From contig QQVO01000076.1 in assembly GCA_003388505.1 (NCBI GenBank), positions 159,857 to 223,856 of the forward strand: a stretch of 64,000 bases of DNA. The letters are read 5' to 3'. The DNA comes from Planctomycetota bacterium (GTDB lineage: Bacteria; Planctomycetota; Planctomycetia; Planctomycetales; Planctomycetaceae). The notes beneath the pieces are model-generated. The model did not search any database. It saw nothing but the letters and a program-made list of their open reading frames with translations, and was not told the DNA's origin. The stretch's first letter is position 1. Every line of letters begins with the position of its first letter. Below, in pieces: positions 1 through 9,533 of the stretch. The translations under genes and the position numbers were made by a program.

Positions 1-3000
1 GCCGTAGGATTCGGAGTAGCGGTAATTCCACTGCTCGATGGCGTAGTTGCCTGGGTCCTGGGCGGTGTCCGGATCGAGCGGTTCGGAGAAGGTGAGAGAA
101 AGGCCGTTCTGCATCGTCCGCACGGCGGTCGGCAGCGCGGTCCTCTTGCCGGTGTAACGCAGCCGCTGCAGGCAGCCGTCGGTGACGGCCCGCGTGGTCC
201 AGCCCCGGAGGCCGCTCAGGTAGAGCTGTCCATCGTGCGGACTGACGCGGCCTCGCATGATTCCCGAATCGAAGTCGGCCGGGATCGTCAGCACACCGGC
301 CTGCTTGACGCCGTTGACAACTTCCTTGAGAACCAGCAGCGGTCGGCATTGACCGTAAGAGAGGTGCAGCATCTTGCCGGCGAGCGGACCCCAGTCGGGA
401 TTGGTGGCCCACACCTGTCCGCCGCTGGAGTTGTCCTCCCGGCGGGGGATCCAGGCAATCGGCCTGTCATAACCGAGCGGACGATTATCGGTCACCTGCG
501 GTCCGCGAAACCCGAAGTGGGCGCCGGGCTGTACGACGAAAATGCCCGAGGCGGGCGTCCACTCGCCCTCCTGCGGCGCCACCGTCACGACGTCCCCGGG
601 GCCGAGCCCCATGCCATTGGGATTCCGCAGGCCGGTCGCCACCGTCTCCAATGACTGACCGTCGGCAGCGACCTTCACGACGCCCTGCGTGGCGTGCACG
701 AACCAGAAGTTGCCCTCGGAGTCGGTCTCGAGACAGGCGACGTAGTCGTGCCCGCCGGCCGACGTGAAGTGCAGGTTGCTGAAGCACTCGTAGTGATCGG
801 CCTCGCCGTCGGCGTTGCGGTCGTACAGCCGGGTGATCTGGTCGCGACCGAGCACATGGACCACATCGTCAATGATCTTGAGGCCGAGCGGTTGGAACAG
901 ACCGGTGGCGTACCTTCGCCACGTGAGGTCTTCGAGGTTTTCGTCGACGCCGCTCACGGTCCAGACGTCGCCATGCGCTGTGCAGAGCGCAACCCGTCCG
1001 TCGGAGAAGAAGTCGTGACCACCGACGAAGAACAGGGCGTGATACGGGTTGTCAAACGGAATCGTGATCGTGTCGACGACGTAGGCGGCGTCGGCGTCCG
1101 AGCGCAACCCTTGCGTCGTGATGTCCTCGGTCCAGCGGGCGTCAGCCGGTTGCATCCAACTCTCATCGAACGGCGTCTGCTCAATCGAACCGAGAATCTC
1201 TTCAGCCGCCTGCTCGCTCGCGTTCGGTGCGGAAAAATACACAATATGCAGCGAGATGGTCTCCCCGTGCGGTTGAATCTCGAATGCTCCTGTCGGCTCA
1301 TCGGATTCAGTAAGCTTCGCAACTCCTTCGTCAGCCACCGCGACGGCGAACCAGTTGGTATCGTCCCGTTTCACGTGCAACGCAGGGCGCCCCGCGACTG
1401 TGATTGCAGTGACCTCTCCCTCAGCGCCGGAGAGCGTGTTGAGGACCATCGATCGATCCGCCGGCGCAACCTGAAGCGTGCGCACAACGAATGGCCCCGT
1501 CCCGGTTTCGCCCGCCCACGGCGACTCGCGGACCAGCACGGCATCGACTTCGTACTCAAGGACAACGCGGTCTTCGCCGGGATACATGCCGCGATACTGG
1601 ACGATTGCGTCGTCACCCCAACCCGGTCCTTCCGGGAGGAAGAACAGCGGGTCGCCGTCCGGCAGCGGGGTGCCGATGAGGCCGTAGCGGGCCGGATTGA
1701 ACTTCAGAAAGCCACCGGTCCACGCCCCGCGCAACCTGCAGAACTCGGTATCGTAACAGACGGCTGCGTCGCGATCGTCGCTGACGCGGATCGTCAGTCC
1801 TTTCCGGACTGTTCCGCCGGGAAGTCCGACCAGGCACGCCAGCCAGTCGCCGACGTCGGTCTCCTGCCAGCGGCCGTCGACCGAATCGCTCTCGAACCAG
1901 TCGAACCCGACGACCTCGCGGCCCCAGTGGTTTGGTTCTCCCGCAGCGGCGTTCTCTTCACGGAGAGCGGCGGCCCCGCGTTTCTTCTTCTCCGGCGGAT
2001 CGTCGGCCTGAGTCTGAGCGCCCTCTTGTGGTTGCTCGGCAGGCGCAGTCGCCGGGTCGAATTCCACGACTCGTCGTTTCGCGCACCAGGCGACCGCCCG
2101 GCGAAGCATTTCGCACGCTTCGAAGGCTTCGTACGTTCGCTCACTGTGGCCGAGCAACGTCTGAAAGACGCGTCCTTTGCCGTAGGTATAGGTCCAGGCC
2201 AGCGGCTCATCGCGACCGGTGTCTTTGGATCGCGCCGCAATCAGCGGTTCGATCGGCGCGGTTCCGTCCTGCCGGTAGTACAGTTCGTCGACGACGTCGA
2301 AGTCGCTCAGCCCGCGAATCACCGGATGATCGACGTCGAGCACTTCTACGGTGTACGGGCCGAACGCATCGTGGCCGCTCTTCGCGTCCCCTTCGCCGTC
2401 GTGGTTCCAGACGCGGCGGACGATGTTGCGGTATTCCGGCCAGTCGGACTCGCCCGCCATCGGCAGAGAGTAATGCCAAGCGCCGTTGGCAAAGTGAATC
2501 AGGATCAGACCGCCGCCTCGTTGCATGAAATTGACGAACGATTTCCGCGCCTCCACGCTCAAGGGCGTCGGATCCTGCCAGTTGGCGTAACTGTTCTGCA
2601 CGATGACGTCGTAATCCTCCAGCGGCCTGCGCGCGAGGTCTTCGATGTCGTTCGAGACATCGACCCGAACGCGCGGGTCGAGTTCCAGTTGCGCCCGGAT
2701 GGCGGGCGTGGTCTGCTCCCAGTTGTGCCATTTGTGGGCCTCGTTGCCGGCGAAGATCAGAACGCGGATCGGTTCCTCTTCGACAACCGCCCGCTCTGTT
2801 CCGGTTCGCCCGGCAAGCGCGGCTGTGATCTCCCGATGTGTGTAATACCGGGCCTCGACCCCTGATGCGGGAGGTTCCAGCCCGGCGGTCCAGACGAGGG
2901 CGTTGAGAATCAGCTTGCGGAATTCGGCGTGTCGCCAGTTGTCGTAGAAGTGGCCGCAGGTCGTGGCGAAGCCTCGCCCCCCATCGGGTCGCTCCCTGGC

Positions 3001-3711
3001 CCAGGCCACGACGTTCCCGTCGGGTTCCCGTCCCGGCAGGACCGGAACCGACAGGATCGGAACAACCTTTCCGGCCGCGTCTGACTCCGGGAAGCGGATG
3101 TTGAAATAGAATTCTTCCTTCATCGAAAAGGGCGCCACGCCGCGAAGCAACGGATGCTCCGGCGTCGCAGGCTCGATTTCGGTTTCGTGGACCTCGATGG
3201 CGGAATACCACCGGCCATTTTCGTCCCAGTCGAAATAGCCGCCTGTCCAATCGAAGGACTGCTGCGCGAAATTGTCCGGAGCGAACGTCGAGAAGTGGAA
3301 TGTGACGAAGCCGCAGCCGCGGTCGATCTGCCGCTGAACAAGGGCCGCTCGCTGTTCGCTCGCGAAGTGGGGCGCTTCCTCGTACTTGTCTCCGTCGCGG
3401 CCGTCGGAGACGACCATGATCGTATCGGCGTCGCCCAAGGTCGTTTCATCTTCCGGCCAGCCGCCGATGTGATACTCGACCACGACGTGCTCGCTGACGT
3501 TCGAGTTGTCGAGCATCACTTTGAGCAGTTTCACGGACCACGGGTAGTCATGGATTCCGTTGCCGACGGGGCCGTGGCTCTTGGGACCGGCGATGAGGAC
3601 GACTTTGCGCGGCGCGGAGTCAGCCGCGCGGGACCGGCTGCAGAGGTGCAAGGCCGCGAGAAGAATCAGTCCGGTCGCAAACAGAGAACGAGCGATCACC
3701 CAGGCGCGCAT
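1..3711 (-). CDS. Secreted double-ThuA, beta-propeller dehydrogenase-like protein (3' end beyond window)
   Basis: The frame is open from an ATG at 3711 to base 1, so at least 1237 residues are present and the C-terminus lies outside the window. Residues 1-29 form a signal peptide. A first ThuA-like (trehalose-utilisation, glutamine-amidotransferase fold) domain covers about 36-275, starting at KVVLIAGPKSHG. A second covers about 314-545, starting at IRVLIFAGNEAHKWHNWEQ. A region around 590-800 resembles the PVC-specific DUF6797. From about 850 onward there is an NHL/PQQ-like propeller of the membrane-bound dehydrogenase type (GLRNPNGMGLGPGD). Planctomycete relatives often end in a cytochrome c or haem-binding domain, which cannot be checked here. 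The role is probably periplasmic carbohydrate catabolism or oxidation; the substrate is unknown. Confidence 0.85.
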   Translation of the reverse strand, partial: MRAWVIARSLFATGLILLAALHLCSRSRAADSAPRKVVLIAGPKSHGPVGNGIHDYPWSVKLLKVMLDNSNVSEHVVVEYHIGGWPEDETTLGDADTIMVVSDGRDGDKYEEAPHFASEQRAALVQRQIDRGCGFVTFHFSTFAPDNFAQQSFDWTGGYFDWDENGRWYSAIEVHETEIEPATPEHPLLRGVAPFSMKEEFYFNIRFPESDAAGKVVPILSVPVLPGREPDGNVVAWARERPDGGRGFATTCGHFYDNWRHAEFRKLILNALVWTAGLEPPASGVEARYYTHREITAALAGRTGTERAVVEEEPIRVLIFAGNEAHKWHNWEQTTPAIRAQLELDPRVRVDVSNDIEDLARRPLEDYDVIVQNSYANWQDPTPLSVEARKSFVNFMQRGGGLILIHFANGAWHYSLPMAGESDWPEYRNIVRRVWNHDGEGDAKSGHDAFGPYTVEVLDVDHPVIRGLSDFDVVDELYYRQDGTAPIEPLIAARSKDTGRDEPLAWTYTYGKGRVFQTLLGHSERTYEAFEACEMLRRAVAWCAKRRVVEFDPATAPAEQPQEGAQTQADDPPEKKKRGAAALREENAAAGEPNHWGREVVGFDWFESDSVDGRWQETDVGDWLACLVGLPGGTVRKGLTIRVSDDRDAAVCYDTEFCRLRGAWTGGFLKFNPARYGLIGTPLPDGDPLFFLPEGPGWGDDAIVQYRGMYPGEDRVVLEYEVDAVLVRESPWAGETGTGPFVVRTLQVAPADRSMVLNTLSGAEGEVTAITVAGRPALHVKRDDTNWFAVAVADEGVAKLTESDEPTGAFEIQPHGETISLHIVYFSAPNASEQAAEEILGSIEQTPFDESWMQPADARWTEDITTQGLRSDADAAYVVDTITIPFDNPYHALFFVGGHDFFSDGRVALCTAHGDVWTVSGVDENLEDLTWRRYATGLFQPLGLKIIDDVVHVLGRDQITRLYDRNADGEADHYECFSNLHFTSAGGHDYVACLETDSEGNFWFVHATQGVVKVAADGQSLETVATGLRNPNGMGLGPGDVVTVAPQEGEWTPASGIFVVQPGAHFGFRGPQVTDNRPLGYDRPIAWIPRREDNSSGGQVWATNPDWGPLAGKMLHLSYGQCRPLLVLKEVVNGVKQAGVLTIPADFDSGIMRGRVSPHDGQLYLSGLRGWTTRAVTDGCLQRLRYTGKRTALPTAVRTMQNGLSLTFSEPLDPDTAQDPGNYAIEQWNYRYSESYG

Positions 3712-3751
3712 GCGGCTGTTCCTCGAAAGTGCAACGGGAAGTGAGACTCTG

Positions 3752-3868
3752 CCAGTAGGCCGGACCAAGCGCAGCGCAGTTCCGGCAGGAACAGCAGAGA
3801 TTGGTCTCATCACCAGGTTCCCAGCATTGCCGGAGCGGCGTCGCTGCGCTCCTTGATCCGGCCTACTC
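3752..3868. repeat. Inverted-repeat (REPIN-like) intergenic element
   Basis: The left arm begins TAGGCCGGACCAAGCGCAGC near 3754 and the right arm ends CTTGATCCGGCCTA near 3866. Reverse-complementing the right arm gives nearly the left arm, apart from small indels. The element occupies most of the 356-base gap between the divergently transcribed ThuA and receiver genes. No coding frame of note was seen in the gap. Confidence 0.65.
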
Positions 3869-4067
3869 GCTCAACGAGAGTCTAGTTGCCATCGCAGCGA
3901 GCCACCATCGAGTGACAACCGCACGGCGCGTCGTGCGGACGTCTTGAGAGTTGAGTTCGCAGCGCGTACGATGCTCGTGATGGCGACGAGCGGTGGGTCA
4001 GCCGCGCCGTCACGGAATTCAACCTGCCGCCGCTTGCTCATCACGCCCTGAGGCTGGGAAATCTGTC

Positions 4068-4514
4068 ATGGCCGATGAAAAGTACATACTCCTGATCGAG
4101 GACGATCGCGAGACGTCGTCGACTCTCAGCGGCGTGCTGCAGGGGAAGGGCTACAACGTGACAACCGCGCCCAATGGCGTGGAAGGCCAGAAACTGCTCA
4201 AGGCGGCCCGTCCGGATCTGGTCATTACCGACATGATGATGCCCCAGATGGGCGGCTTCCCGATTCTGGAATTCATCAACTCGATGGACGATCCGCCGAA
4301 GGTCATCATGATTACGGCCAACGAAGGCGGGCGGCACAAGGCGTACGCCGAGATGCTGGGCGTGATCAACTACCTGCGGAAGCCGTTCGCCATGGAGGCC
4401 ATGCTGGAGGCCGTGCGGAGCGCGTTTGAAGAGTCGGACGACGACGAAAAGAAGTCGGCCAAGTCGGGTCCGCTCAAGAGATCGAAGGCGACCCGCAAGA
4501 AATCGGCCAAGTAG
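4068..4514 (+). CDS. Stand-alone receiver-domain response regulator
   Basis: This is a 148-residue protein. Residues 5-122 form a CheY-like receiver with acidic residues E11/D12/D13, phospho-acceptor D55 (LVITDMMMP) and the conserved Lys in LRKPF. The tail after about residue 125 is rich in Lys and Ser and has no output domain, so it may act by protein contact. I chose the ATG at 4068 because an in-frame upstream start would add 25 residues unlike the family. No histidine kinase is adjacent. Confidence 0.88.
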   Translation: MADEKYILLIEDDRETSSTLSGVLQGKGYNVTTAPNGVEGQKLLKAARPDLVITDMMMPQMGGFPILEFINSMDDPPKVIMITANEGGRHKAYAEMLGVINYLRKPFAMEAMLEAVRSAFEESDDDEKKSAKSGPLKRSKATRKKSAK

Positions 4515-4521
4515 AGCAAAT

Positions 4522-4812
4522 TCAGTTCTCGTCGATGCCGAGGTTCCGCTCGATCGAACGGGCTCGGTCGGACATGATCAGCCCGCGGAACCAGGCCGGC
4601 TCTGTGGCGGTTTCTCTGGGGTGGCTTTCTCGCGCCTGATCTCCGGCCTGCTGCACCCAGAGTTCGTCCGGCCCTTCGGTCGAATCCGCGTAATTGCCGT
4701 CCGTCCTCAATGCGCGCCACATCGAACGCGAGTTTTGGGTGATCGCGGCGCAGCCCGAGTGGGCCATGATGAGAGCGGCGATCAACAGCAGGGCGAAACG
4801 ATGGTCTGACAT
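4522..4812 (-). CDS. Small lipoprotein, unknown function
   Basis: This is a 96-residue protein starting at ATG 4812. The N-terminus MSDHRFALLLIAALIMAHSG followed by Cys is a lipoprotein signal peptide with a lipobox-like Cys near residue 21. The remainder is hydrophilic and rich in Arg, Glu and Trp, with no family I recognise. It converges with the receiver gene, with only seven bases between the stops. An upstream in-frame extension runs into the REP element at 4865 and is not used. Confidence 0.6.
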   Translation of the reverse strand: MSDHRFALLLIAALIMAHSGCAAITQNSRSMWRALRTDGNYADSTEGPDELWVQQAGDQARESHPRETATEPAWFRGLIMSDRARSIERNLGIDEN

Positions 4813-4864
4813 GGAACGGGCGACCGGGAAGACGAGCGGTTGTTCAGTCCTGAATCGACGGGTT

Positions 4865-4940
4865 GGGCGCCACTGGCTTTGCCAGTGCATCGCGGAGTAG
4901 ACGTCTTTTCTGGTTCGCACGGGCGGAGCCAATGGCACCC
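4865..4940. repeat. REPIN-like element, copy 1
   Basis: The left palindrome GCCACTGGCTTTGCCAGTG (4869-4887) is followed about 35 bases later by a degraded right arm (GGAGCCAATGGCACCC). It matches the better preserved copy at 15604-15679. The flank TTCAGTCCTGAATCGACGG before it also recurs near 27540. Confidence 0.6.
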
Positions 4941-4965
4941 GTTAATTCAGCCTGGATGAGCCGTT

Positions 4966-5085
4966 CGTGGTCCGTCAATTCAGAATTTTCGGGGTTGAGC
5001 GGTTCTCACGGGAGCACGAAGCCCGCAGGGTTCCGTGCGGTGTCCCGCATCTTGAGCGTCCCTCAAAACAGCCCTGAGAGGGTGC
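4966..5085 (+). repeat. Dispersed repeat, family G, copy 1
   Basis: This stretch of about 118 bases is closely similar to the reverse complement of 37203-37325. Shared blocks include TTTTCGGG, GTTGAGCGGT, GGGAGCACGAA and CCCGCAGGGTT in the same order. The rest of the 4813-5341 gap shows no gene. Confidence 0.6.
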
Positions 5086-5341
5086 AAGAACCCGGGCAAG
5101 CGCAATGTAGACTTGTGGGGAGCAGGCCGCAGGTTCAGAATCGAGGTTGAGCGGGCTTGTCGCAGAAGGGCGGCAGGGTGTCCAGATCGAACGCAGAGTG
5201 GGAGCAGCGGACCTGCCGATGCTGCCGGTCGGGCGGCGTCCGGCTGTCGCCACGATCCGGGAGTTGTCCCCGAGTCGTTGAAATTGGCTGTGATCGCAGG
5301 CGGCCGCGTATCTCGAATTTCTTGAGCAGAGTCCACAACCT

Positions 5342-6049
5342 GTGACGCCTCCCGATCAATCGCTCGATCTGCTCGTGATCGCTACGCACCCCGACGACGC
5401 GGAACTCAGTGTCGGAGGTACGATCGTCAAATCGGTCCGTGAGGGCTTGAAGGTGGGGGTGCTGGACTTGACCGACGGCGAGCCGACTCCTCACGGATCA
5501 CCGGAAATTCGCGCCCGGGAGACTGCCGCAGCCACCGCGGCTCTCGGAATCGGCTGGCGCGGCAACCTGGGACTGCCCAACCGAAGAGTGATCGACGATC
5601 TGGAGGCGCGGCGTTCTCTGGCCGGAGCGATCCGATTGATCCGTCCGCAGATCATTCTGGCCCCCTACTGGGACGATGCGCATCCCGATCACGTGGCCGC
5701 CAGCCGGTTGGCGGACGCCGCCCGCTTCTGGGCCAAGTTGTCCCGAACCGATCTTCCGGGAGAGCCGTTCCACCCGCCGAGGATCGACTACTACTGGAGC
5801 ATCCATTTACGGATCCACCCGAAGCCGAGTTACGTCGTCGACATCAGCGACGCCATCGAGCAGAAGTTGGACGCCGTGCGGTGCTACGAGAGCCAGGTCG
5901 TCACTGGACGATCGCAGGACTTCCCGACGCTGATCGACGACGTTCGGGACCGGGCGCGCTACTGGGGCTGGACGATTCACCGTGCTTATGGAGAACCGTT
6001 TGCCTGCCGTGAGGAGGTCGGCGTCGAGAGCGTGCGTTCGATTCTGTAG
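5342..6049 (+). CDS. PIG-L / LmbE family deacetylase (BshB1-like)
   Basis: This is a 235-residue protein with a GTG start at 5342. It carries the zinc-binding motif H16-P-D-D-A-E near the N-terminus and the second motif H114-P-D-H-V in DDAHPDH. Both are hallmarks of PIG-L N-acetyl-sugar deacetylases. Length and motif spacing fit BshB1-type enzymes of bacillithiol synthesis, which remove acetyl from GlcNAc-malate, but no bshA or bshC is nearby, so the substrate is inferred. The gene stands alone; the next 277 bases hold nothing recognised. Confidence 0.88.
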   Translation: MTPPDQSLDLLVIATHPDDAELSVGGTIVKSVREGLKVGVLDLTDGEPTPHGSPEIRARETAAATAALGIGWRGNLGLPNRRVIDDLEARRSLAGAIRLIRPQIILAPYWDDAHPDHVAASRLADAARFWAKLSRTDLPGEPFHPPRIDYYWSIHLRIHPKPSYVVDISDAIEQKLDAVRCYESQVVTGRSQDFPTLIDDVRDRARYWGWTIHRAYGEPFACREEVGVESVRSIL

Positions 6050-6326
6050 AGCGCCTTGCAGAACTGTGTTTGTGCTGAGGGGGGCAGGTTGGCTGGAGTT
6101 CGTCATCTCCGGCGAAGTGGCGGGTCGAGAGCCGAGAGTCAAGGGTCAAGGGACACAAATCGTTGACGCGTCGTTGGTCAGGTCTCTGGACTCTCAGCCC
6201 TCAGCTCATTTGCCGTGATGCATCCGGGAATCAAGAACGGCTCGTTCCCGGGACCACAGACCGAACTGCAGAGCGCTGTAGCGGTGTTACTCTATCGGGG
6301 GCGCGTGCAGCGCGAAGTGCCGGCGC

Positions 6327-8567
6327 CTATTCGACGGGTGTGGCTCCGCCCTGATAGTTTTCAAGCTGGCGGGTCACGGCCTCCGGCGTCGGCCCGAGCG
6401 ATCCAATGACCGACGCGAGGGCTGTCTTGAGCGCCGGCTCGGTGGCGGACTCCCAGGCGTCCTGGACGGCGGCGAGGTTGCCGTTCCGCAGCAACGCGCC
6501 GAACTGCTGAATGTGGAAGGCGAGTTGCAGCGCCGCGGTTTCGCGGATTTCGAGCGGGTAGCCCGGGGCGAGCGCCGCATCGGCCAGCCGTTGCTGTGCC
6601 GACGGCGTTCCGATGGCGCCGAGCGCGATGAGCGCATCGCGAGCAACGCGCTCCTCATCAACGGCCGCTGCCAACGCATCCTCAGCCGGACTCAAATCAA
6701 AGACGTTCGTTCGCCTGCCCTGTGCGATATGCCGCAGCCAATACGCGGCGGCTGCAATCCGATCGGCCCGCTGTTGATCGGTCAAGGCCGGCGGACTGAC
6801 CTGGGCCAGGAACGGTCTGAGCGTGCGGGCGATGTCGGAGGACTGGTCGGCCTCGGGCAGGTAAACGGCGGGCTGGTAGTCGCGCAGCAGATGCTGCACG
6901 CGCCCTTGAAGTCCCTGCGGTCCGTAAATGGCGATGGGAACGCCGGCGGTCCGGGCATCGGCGCGGAGGTTCGTGATTGTCTGCGAGAGTTCCCAGCGGA
7001 TCGTGTTCAGGTGCAGCACGGCCAGTTCGGTATCGCCATGGGCGGCGATCTGGCGGAAGCCGTCGATGCCGGTCGTCGCGATCTCGGACTGGTAGCCGAG
7101 ATTGCCGATCAGCGCCGCGACGTGATTCGCACGGCCGACATTGGGATCGATGACCACCGTTCTCGATTCGGGGTTCCCGTTAAGCGTGCGGGCGAAGATG
7201 TCGACCACACGATTCGCACCGCGAATCGGCTGTTGCGGATCGAGTTGCATCACGGCGCTCGCCGCGGCAAACCGGACGCGCTCGTGCGGGGAATCGAGCG
7301 ATTCGAGCAGCACCGATCCCTCGCCGTCCGTACTCGAAAGCAGGTGTCTCGTGCCGATCTTTCCGAGCACGTTGAGAGCGGATTCGGCAGCCGCGACGCT
7401 GTTTTCTTCGAGAGCCCGCCGGAGCGCGCGTTCCACCGCGGCTTCGCCGGCCACCAGCGCCAGGTCGTGGGCCGATCCGGGACCGGAACCGATCGGTTGA
7501 TCCCAACCCGCGGCGTACCGTTCCCCGGCGAGAACGATTGCCAGAAAGAGAGCCTGGGCCTGCTCATCTCCGGGGGCGAGTTGCATGAGATCGCGAGCCA
7601 ACTGTTGCGCCGTAAACAGTGACGCCGACGGGGGCGACACTCTGTGCTCGCGCACCGTGCCGGCGGCGGAGTCCCAGGTCCAGACGCCGACTTTGTCATC
7701 CTCACCGGTTTCCCAGGCGACCTCGCCCCGGAAGTACTCCAGAGCGGCCCGTTCCACTCGGGCGGGAATGCCGAACGAGGGAATTCTCGTGACCATTTCC
7801 ACATCGCCATACATGATTCTGGCGATCGCCCTGCGTGCTGCGACGTGAATCGCGGGCGGCTCCCCGTCGGAGAATGCGGGGCGCCACAAATGCGGCAAGA
7901 CGGTTTCCTTGCGGCCGACGAATCCCAGGATTTCCAAGACGTGTCCGCGGAGGCGATCGTCGCCGCCGCGCAGGGCCCCCAGCAGCGGTGGGACGGCCGG
8001 CTCGCCAAGTTCAATCAACGTGTAGATGAGGAGATCCCGATCGATCGATGAATCGTCGGAATTCAGTTGCCGCAGCAGCGGGATACAGGCGTGCGGGCCG
8101 AGTTGTTTGAGTTCGTTGACGGCTTCGGATTTTTCCCGCGCCGAGCCGCCGAGTTTCGCCATCAGGTCGTCGACGTAGGCCGGGTCGTTAATCACGGCCA
8201 GAGACGCCGCCGTCAATCGGTCGACCAGTTCCCCGGCCTGCGGCTGAAGCTCGTCGAAACGAGTCAATTGCAGGAAGGTTCCTGTGCCGTGCTCCTCACG
8301 GAGCGCGAGCAGGTCTTCGTCTGACGGTTCGAGTTGCATCAGCCCGTTGAGGTAACGCGCGGCCAGCTCGGGACGCGAGAGGCGCAACATCAGGAGCACG
8401 GCGTCAAAGTACTCCCCCACCGTCTCCGGCTCTTCGGCGAGCGGCGTTTCGAATTCCTGGTCGGCGGTCTCAGTCTCATCCTGAGCGAAACACCGTCCAC
8501 CGCTTCCCGGCGCCGAAAAGACGACGAGGCTCGCGAGTACAATGACAAGCAGATTCCGGCGGACCAT
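6327..8567 (-). CDS. Exported HEAT-repeat protein with degenerate receiver-like domain
   Basis: This is a 746-residue protein starting at ATG 8567. Residues 1-29 form a signal peptide (MVRRNLLVIVLASLVVFSAP). HEAT-type helical repeats run from about 115 to 460 and again from about 610 to the end, with segments such as LGEPAVPPLLGALRGGD and ALIALGAIGTPSAQQRL. Residues about 468-590 look like a CheY fold: VVIDPN, then GYQSEIATTGIDGFRQIA, AVLHLN where the phospho-Asp strand should be, and GVPIAIYG. The usual phospho-acceptor Asp is His or Asn, so it is probably not phosphorylated. The role is unknown; scaffolding in the periplasm is an inference. Confidence 0.8.
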   Translation of the reverse strand: MVRRNLLVIVLASLVVFSAPGSGGRCFAQDETETADQEFETPLAEEPETVGEYFDAVLLMLRLSRPELAARYLNGLMQLEPSDEDLLALREEHGTGTFLQLTRFDELQPQAGELVDRLTAASLAVINDPAYVDDLMAKLGGSAREKSEAVNELKQLGPHACIPLLRQLNSDDSSIDRDLLIYTLIELGEPAVPPLLGALRGGDDRLRGHVLEILGFVGRKETVLPHLWRPAFSDGEPPAIHVAARRAIARIMYGDVEMVTRIPSFGIPARVERAALEYFRGEVAWETGEDDKVGVWTWDSAAGTVREHRVSPPSASLFTAQQLARDLMQLAPGDEQAQALFLAIVLAGERYAAGWDQPIGSGPGSAHDLALVAGEAAVERALRRALEENSVAAAESALNVLGKIGTRHLLSSTDGEGSVLLESLDSPHERVRFAAASAVMQLDPQQPIRGANRVVDIFARTLNGNPESRTVVIDPNVGRANHVAALIGNLGYQSEIATTGIDGFRQIAAHGDTELAVLHLNTIRWELSQTITNLRADARTAGVPIAIYGPQGLQGRVQHLLRDYQPAVYLPEADQSSDIARTLRPFLAQVSPPALTDQQRADRIAAAAYWLRHIAQGRRTNVFDLSPAEDALAAAVDEERVARDALIALGAIGTPSAQQRLADAALAPGYPLEIRETAALQLAFHIQQFGALLRNGNLAAVQDAWESATEPALKTALASVIGSLGPTPEAVTRQLENYQGGATPVE

Positions 8568-8870
8568 CTTCACTACCCCGAGATTCTCCGTTGCGACCGG
8601 ACCCAGCGTAGCTGGTTCGCCACAACTAAACAGAATTCGACAGACTGTCCCCAGTTTCACCCCCGATCGGAGCGATGGCAACCGGTATTCTGTCCGATCG
8701 AACACAGTCAGACGCGATCACCCAGTCTGTGTTTCCTCTTTGCCGACCGTTGTCTCCGGTGGGCCGGGTGGTCGAGGCGTCCCCCCGCACGACGAAACAT
8801 CGGCGGACTGGAGCGCATCGCCCCCACCGGACAGCGGTCCGTAACGGTAGTATCGATTGTCCTGCAAGAA

Positions 8871-9172
8871 TCACTTGAGCGGGCGGCAGCCGGAATGGAC
8901 AATCTGCGGACTTTTCAGAAGTTTCGACCCGCAGGGTTTAACAGGGAATTCGGGCTGATGCGGACGGGAGCGAGTCCACAGGCGCCCTCCGTGCCGTAAC
9001 TCGTTGCAAATAAACTGATTGGGAGAATTGGCGACAATCGGGTGAATTGGATGTCTCAGGAACTGCTCCGGGTTTGCCGCATCCTCGTTTTCGGACAGGA
9101 AATCCTCTGGTACAATGCATAAGGCGGCGTCAATGCGTTCGGCCAATTCGCGATCAGACGCGGCCGGCTGGC
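8871..9172 (-). pseudogene. Possible gene remnant cut by MITE-like element
   Basis: A minus-strand open frame reads SDRELAERIDAAL and later FLSENEDAANPEQF, with a protein-like composition, and ends at 8871. It has no own start codon on the upstream side, because the frame runs straight into the terminal repeat of the element at 9173-9464. It could be the 3' remnant of a truncated gene or chance. The rest of the 8568-9172 gap shows nothing. Confidence 0.25.
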
Positions 9173-9464
9173 CGTCAGTTCCACACAACTCGGCTGAGTC
9201 CCGGCCCCGAAAAACCGGGCCCAAGGGATTCTCGAACAGGACACAGATTTTCGCGGATTCGGCGGATCAGCACGGATTCTTGGGGTGTTCCTCAAGAGGC
9301 GGCAGCGCCGAGACCGTATCGATTCAGGAGCGTATGGCGTCGACACGCAAGAAAACAACAAGAAAGCAATCAGCGAAAATCGGTCCAATCCGTGGTCATC
9401 CGCGTTCCATTCGAATCTCCCGGAGAGTCCCTCGAACGGGGATCGAGAGATGTGTGTAAACGAC
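9173..9464 (-). mobile_element. MITE-like element, family A, copy 1
   Basis: This 292-bp copy is inverted relative to the other family A copies. It begins GTCAGTTCCACACAA and ends TGTGTGTAAACGAC, which are imperfect inverted termini. The interior (ATTTTCGCGGATTCGG, GAATCTCCCGGAGAGTCC) matches copies at 55835 and 63441 base for base over long stretches. It contains no transposase. It lies just upstream of a DUF1501 gene and creates a spurious N-terminal extension of that reading frame. Confidence 0.75.
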
Positions 9465-9533
9465 GCGAACGGCCGGCCAAAAGCGACCGACAAGAGTAGC
9501 AAGGCGTCGCCAACCGCAGCTTACATCACCACA

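Noticed and set aside
694..2865. A 723-codon plus-strand open frame
   Set aside because: It lies antisense to the continuous ThuA/propeller gene, whose minus-strand translation shows clear domains. The plus frame is Arg- and Val-rich with no domain.
9285..9533. N-terminal extension of DUF1501 copy 1
   Set aside because: It is translated from the MITE-like element; the Tat signal starts downstream of 9534.
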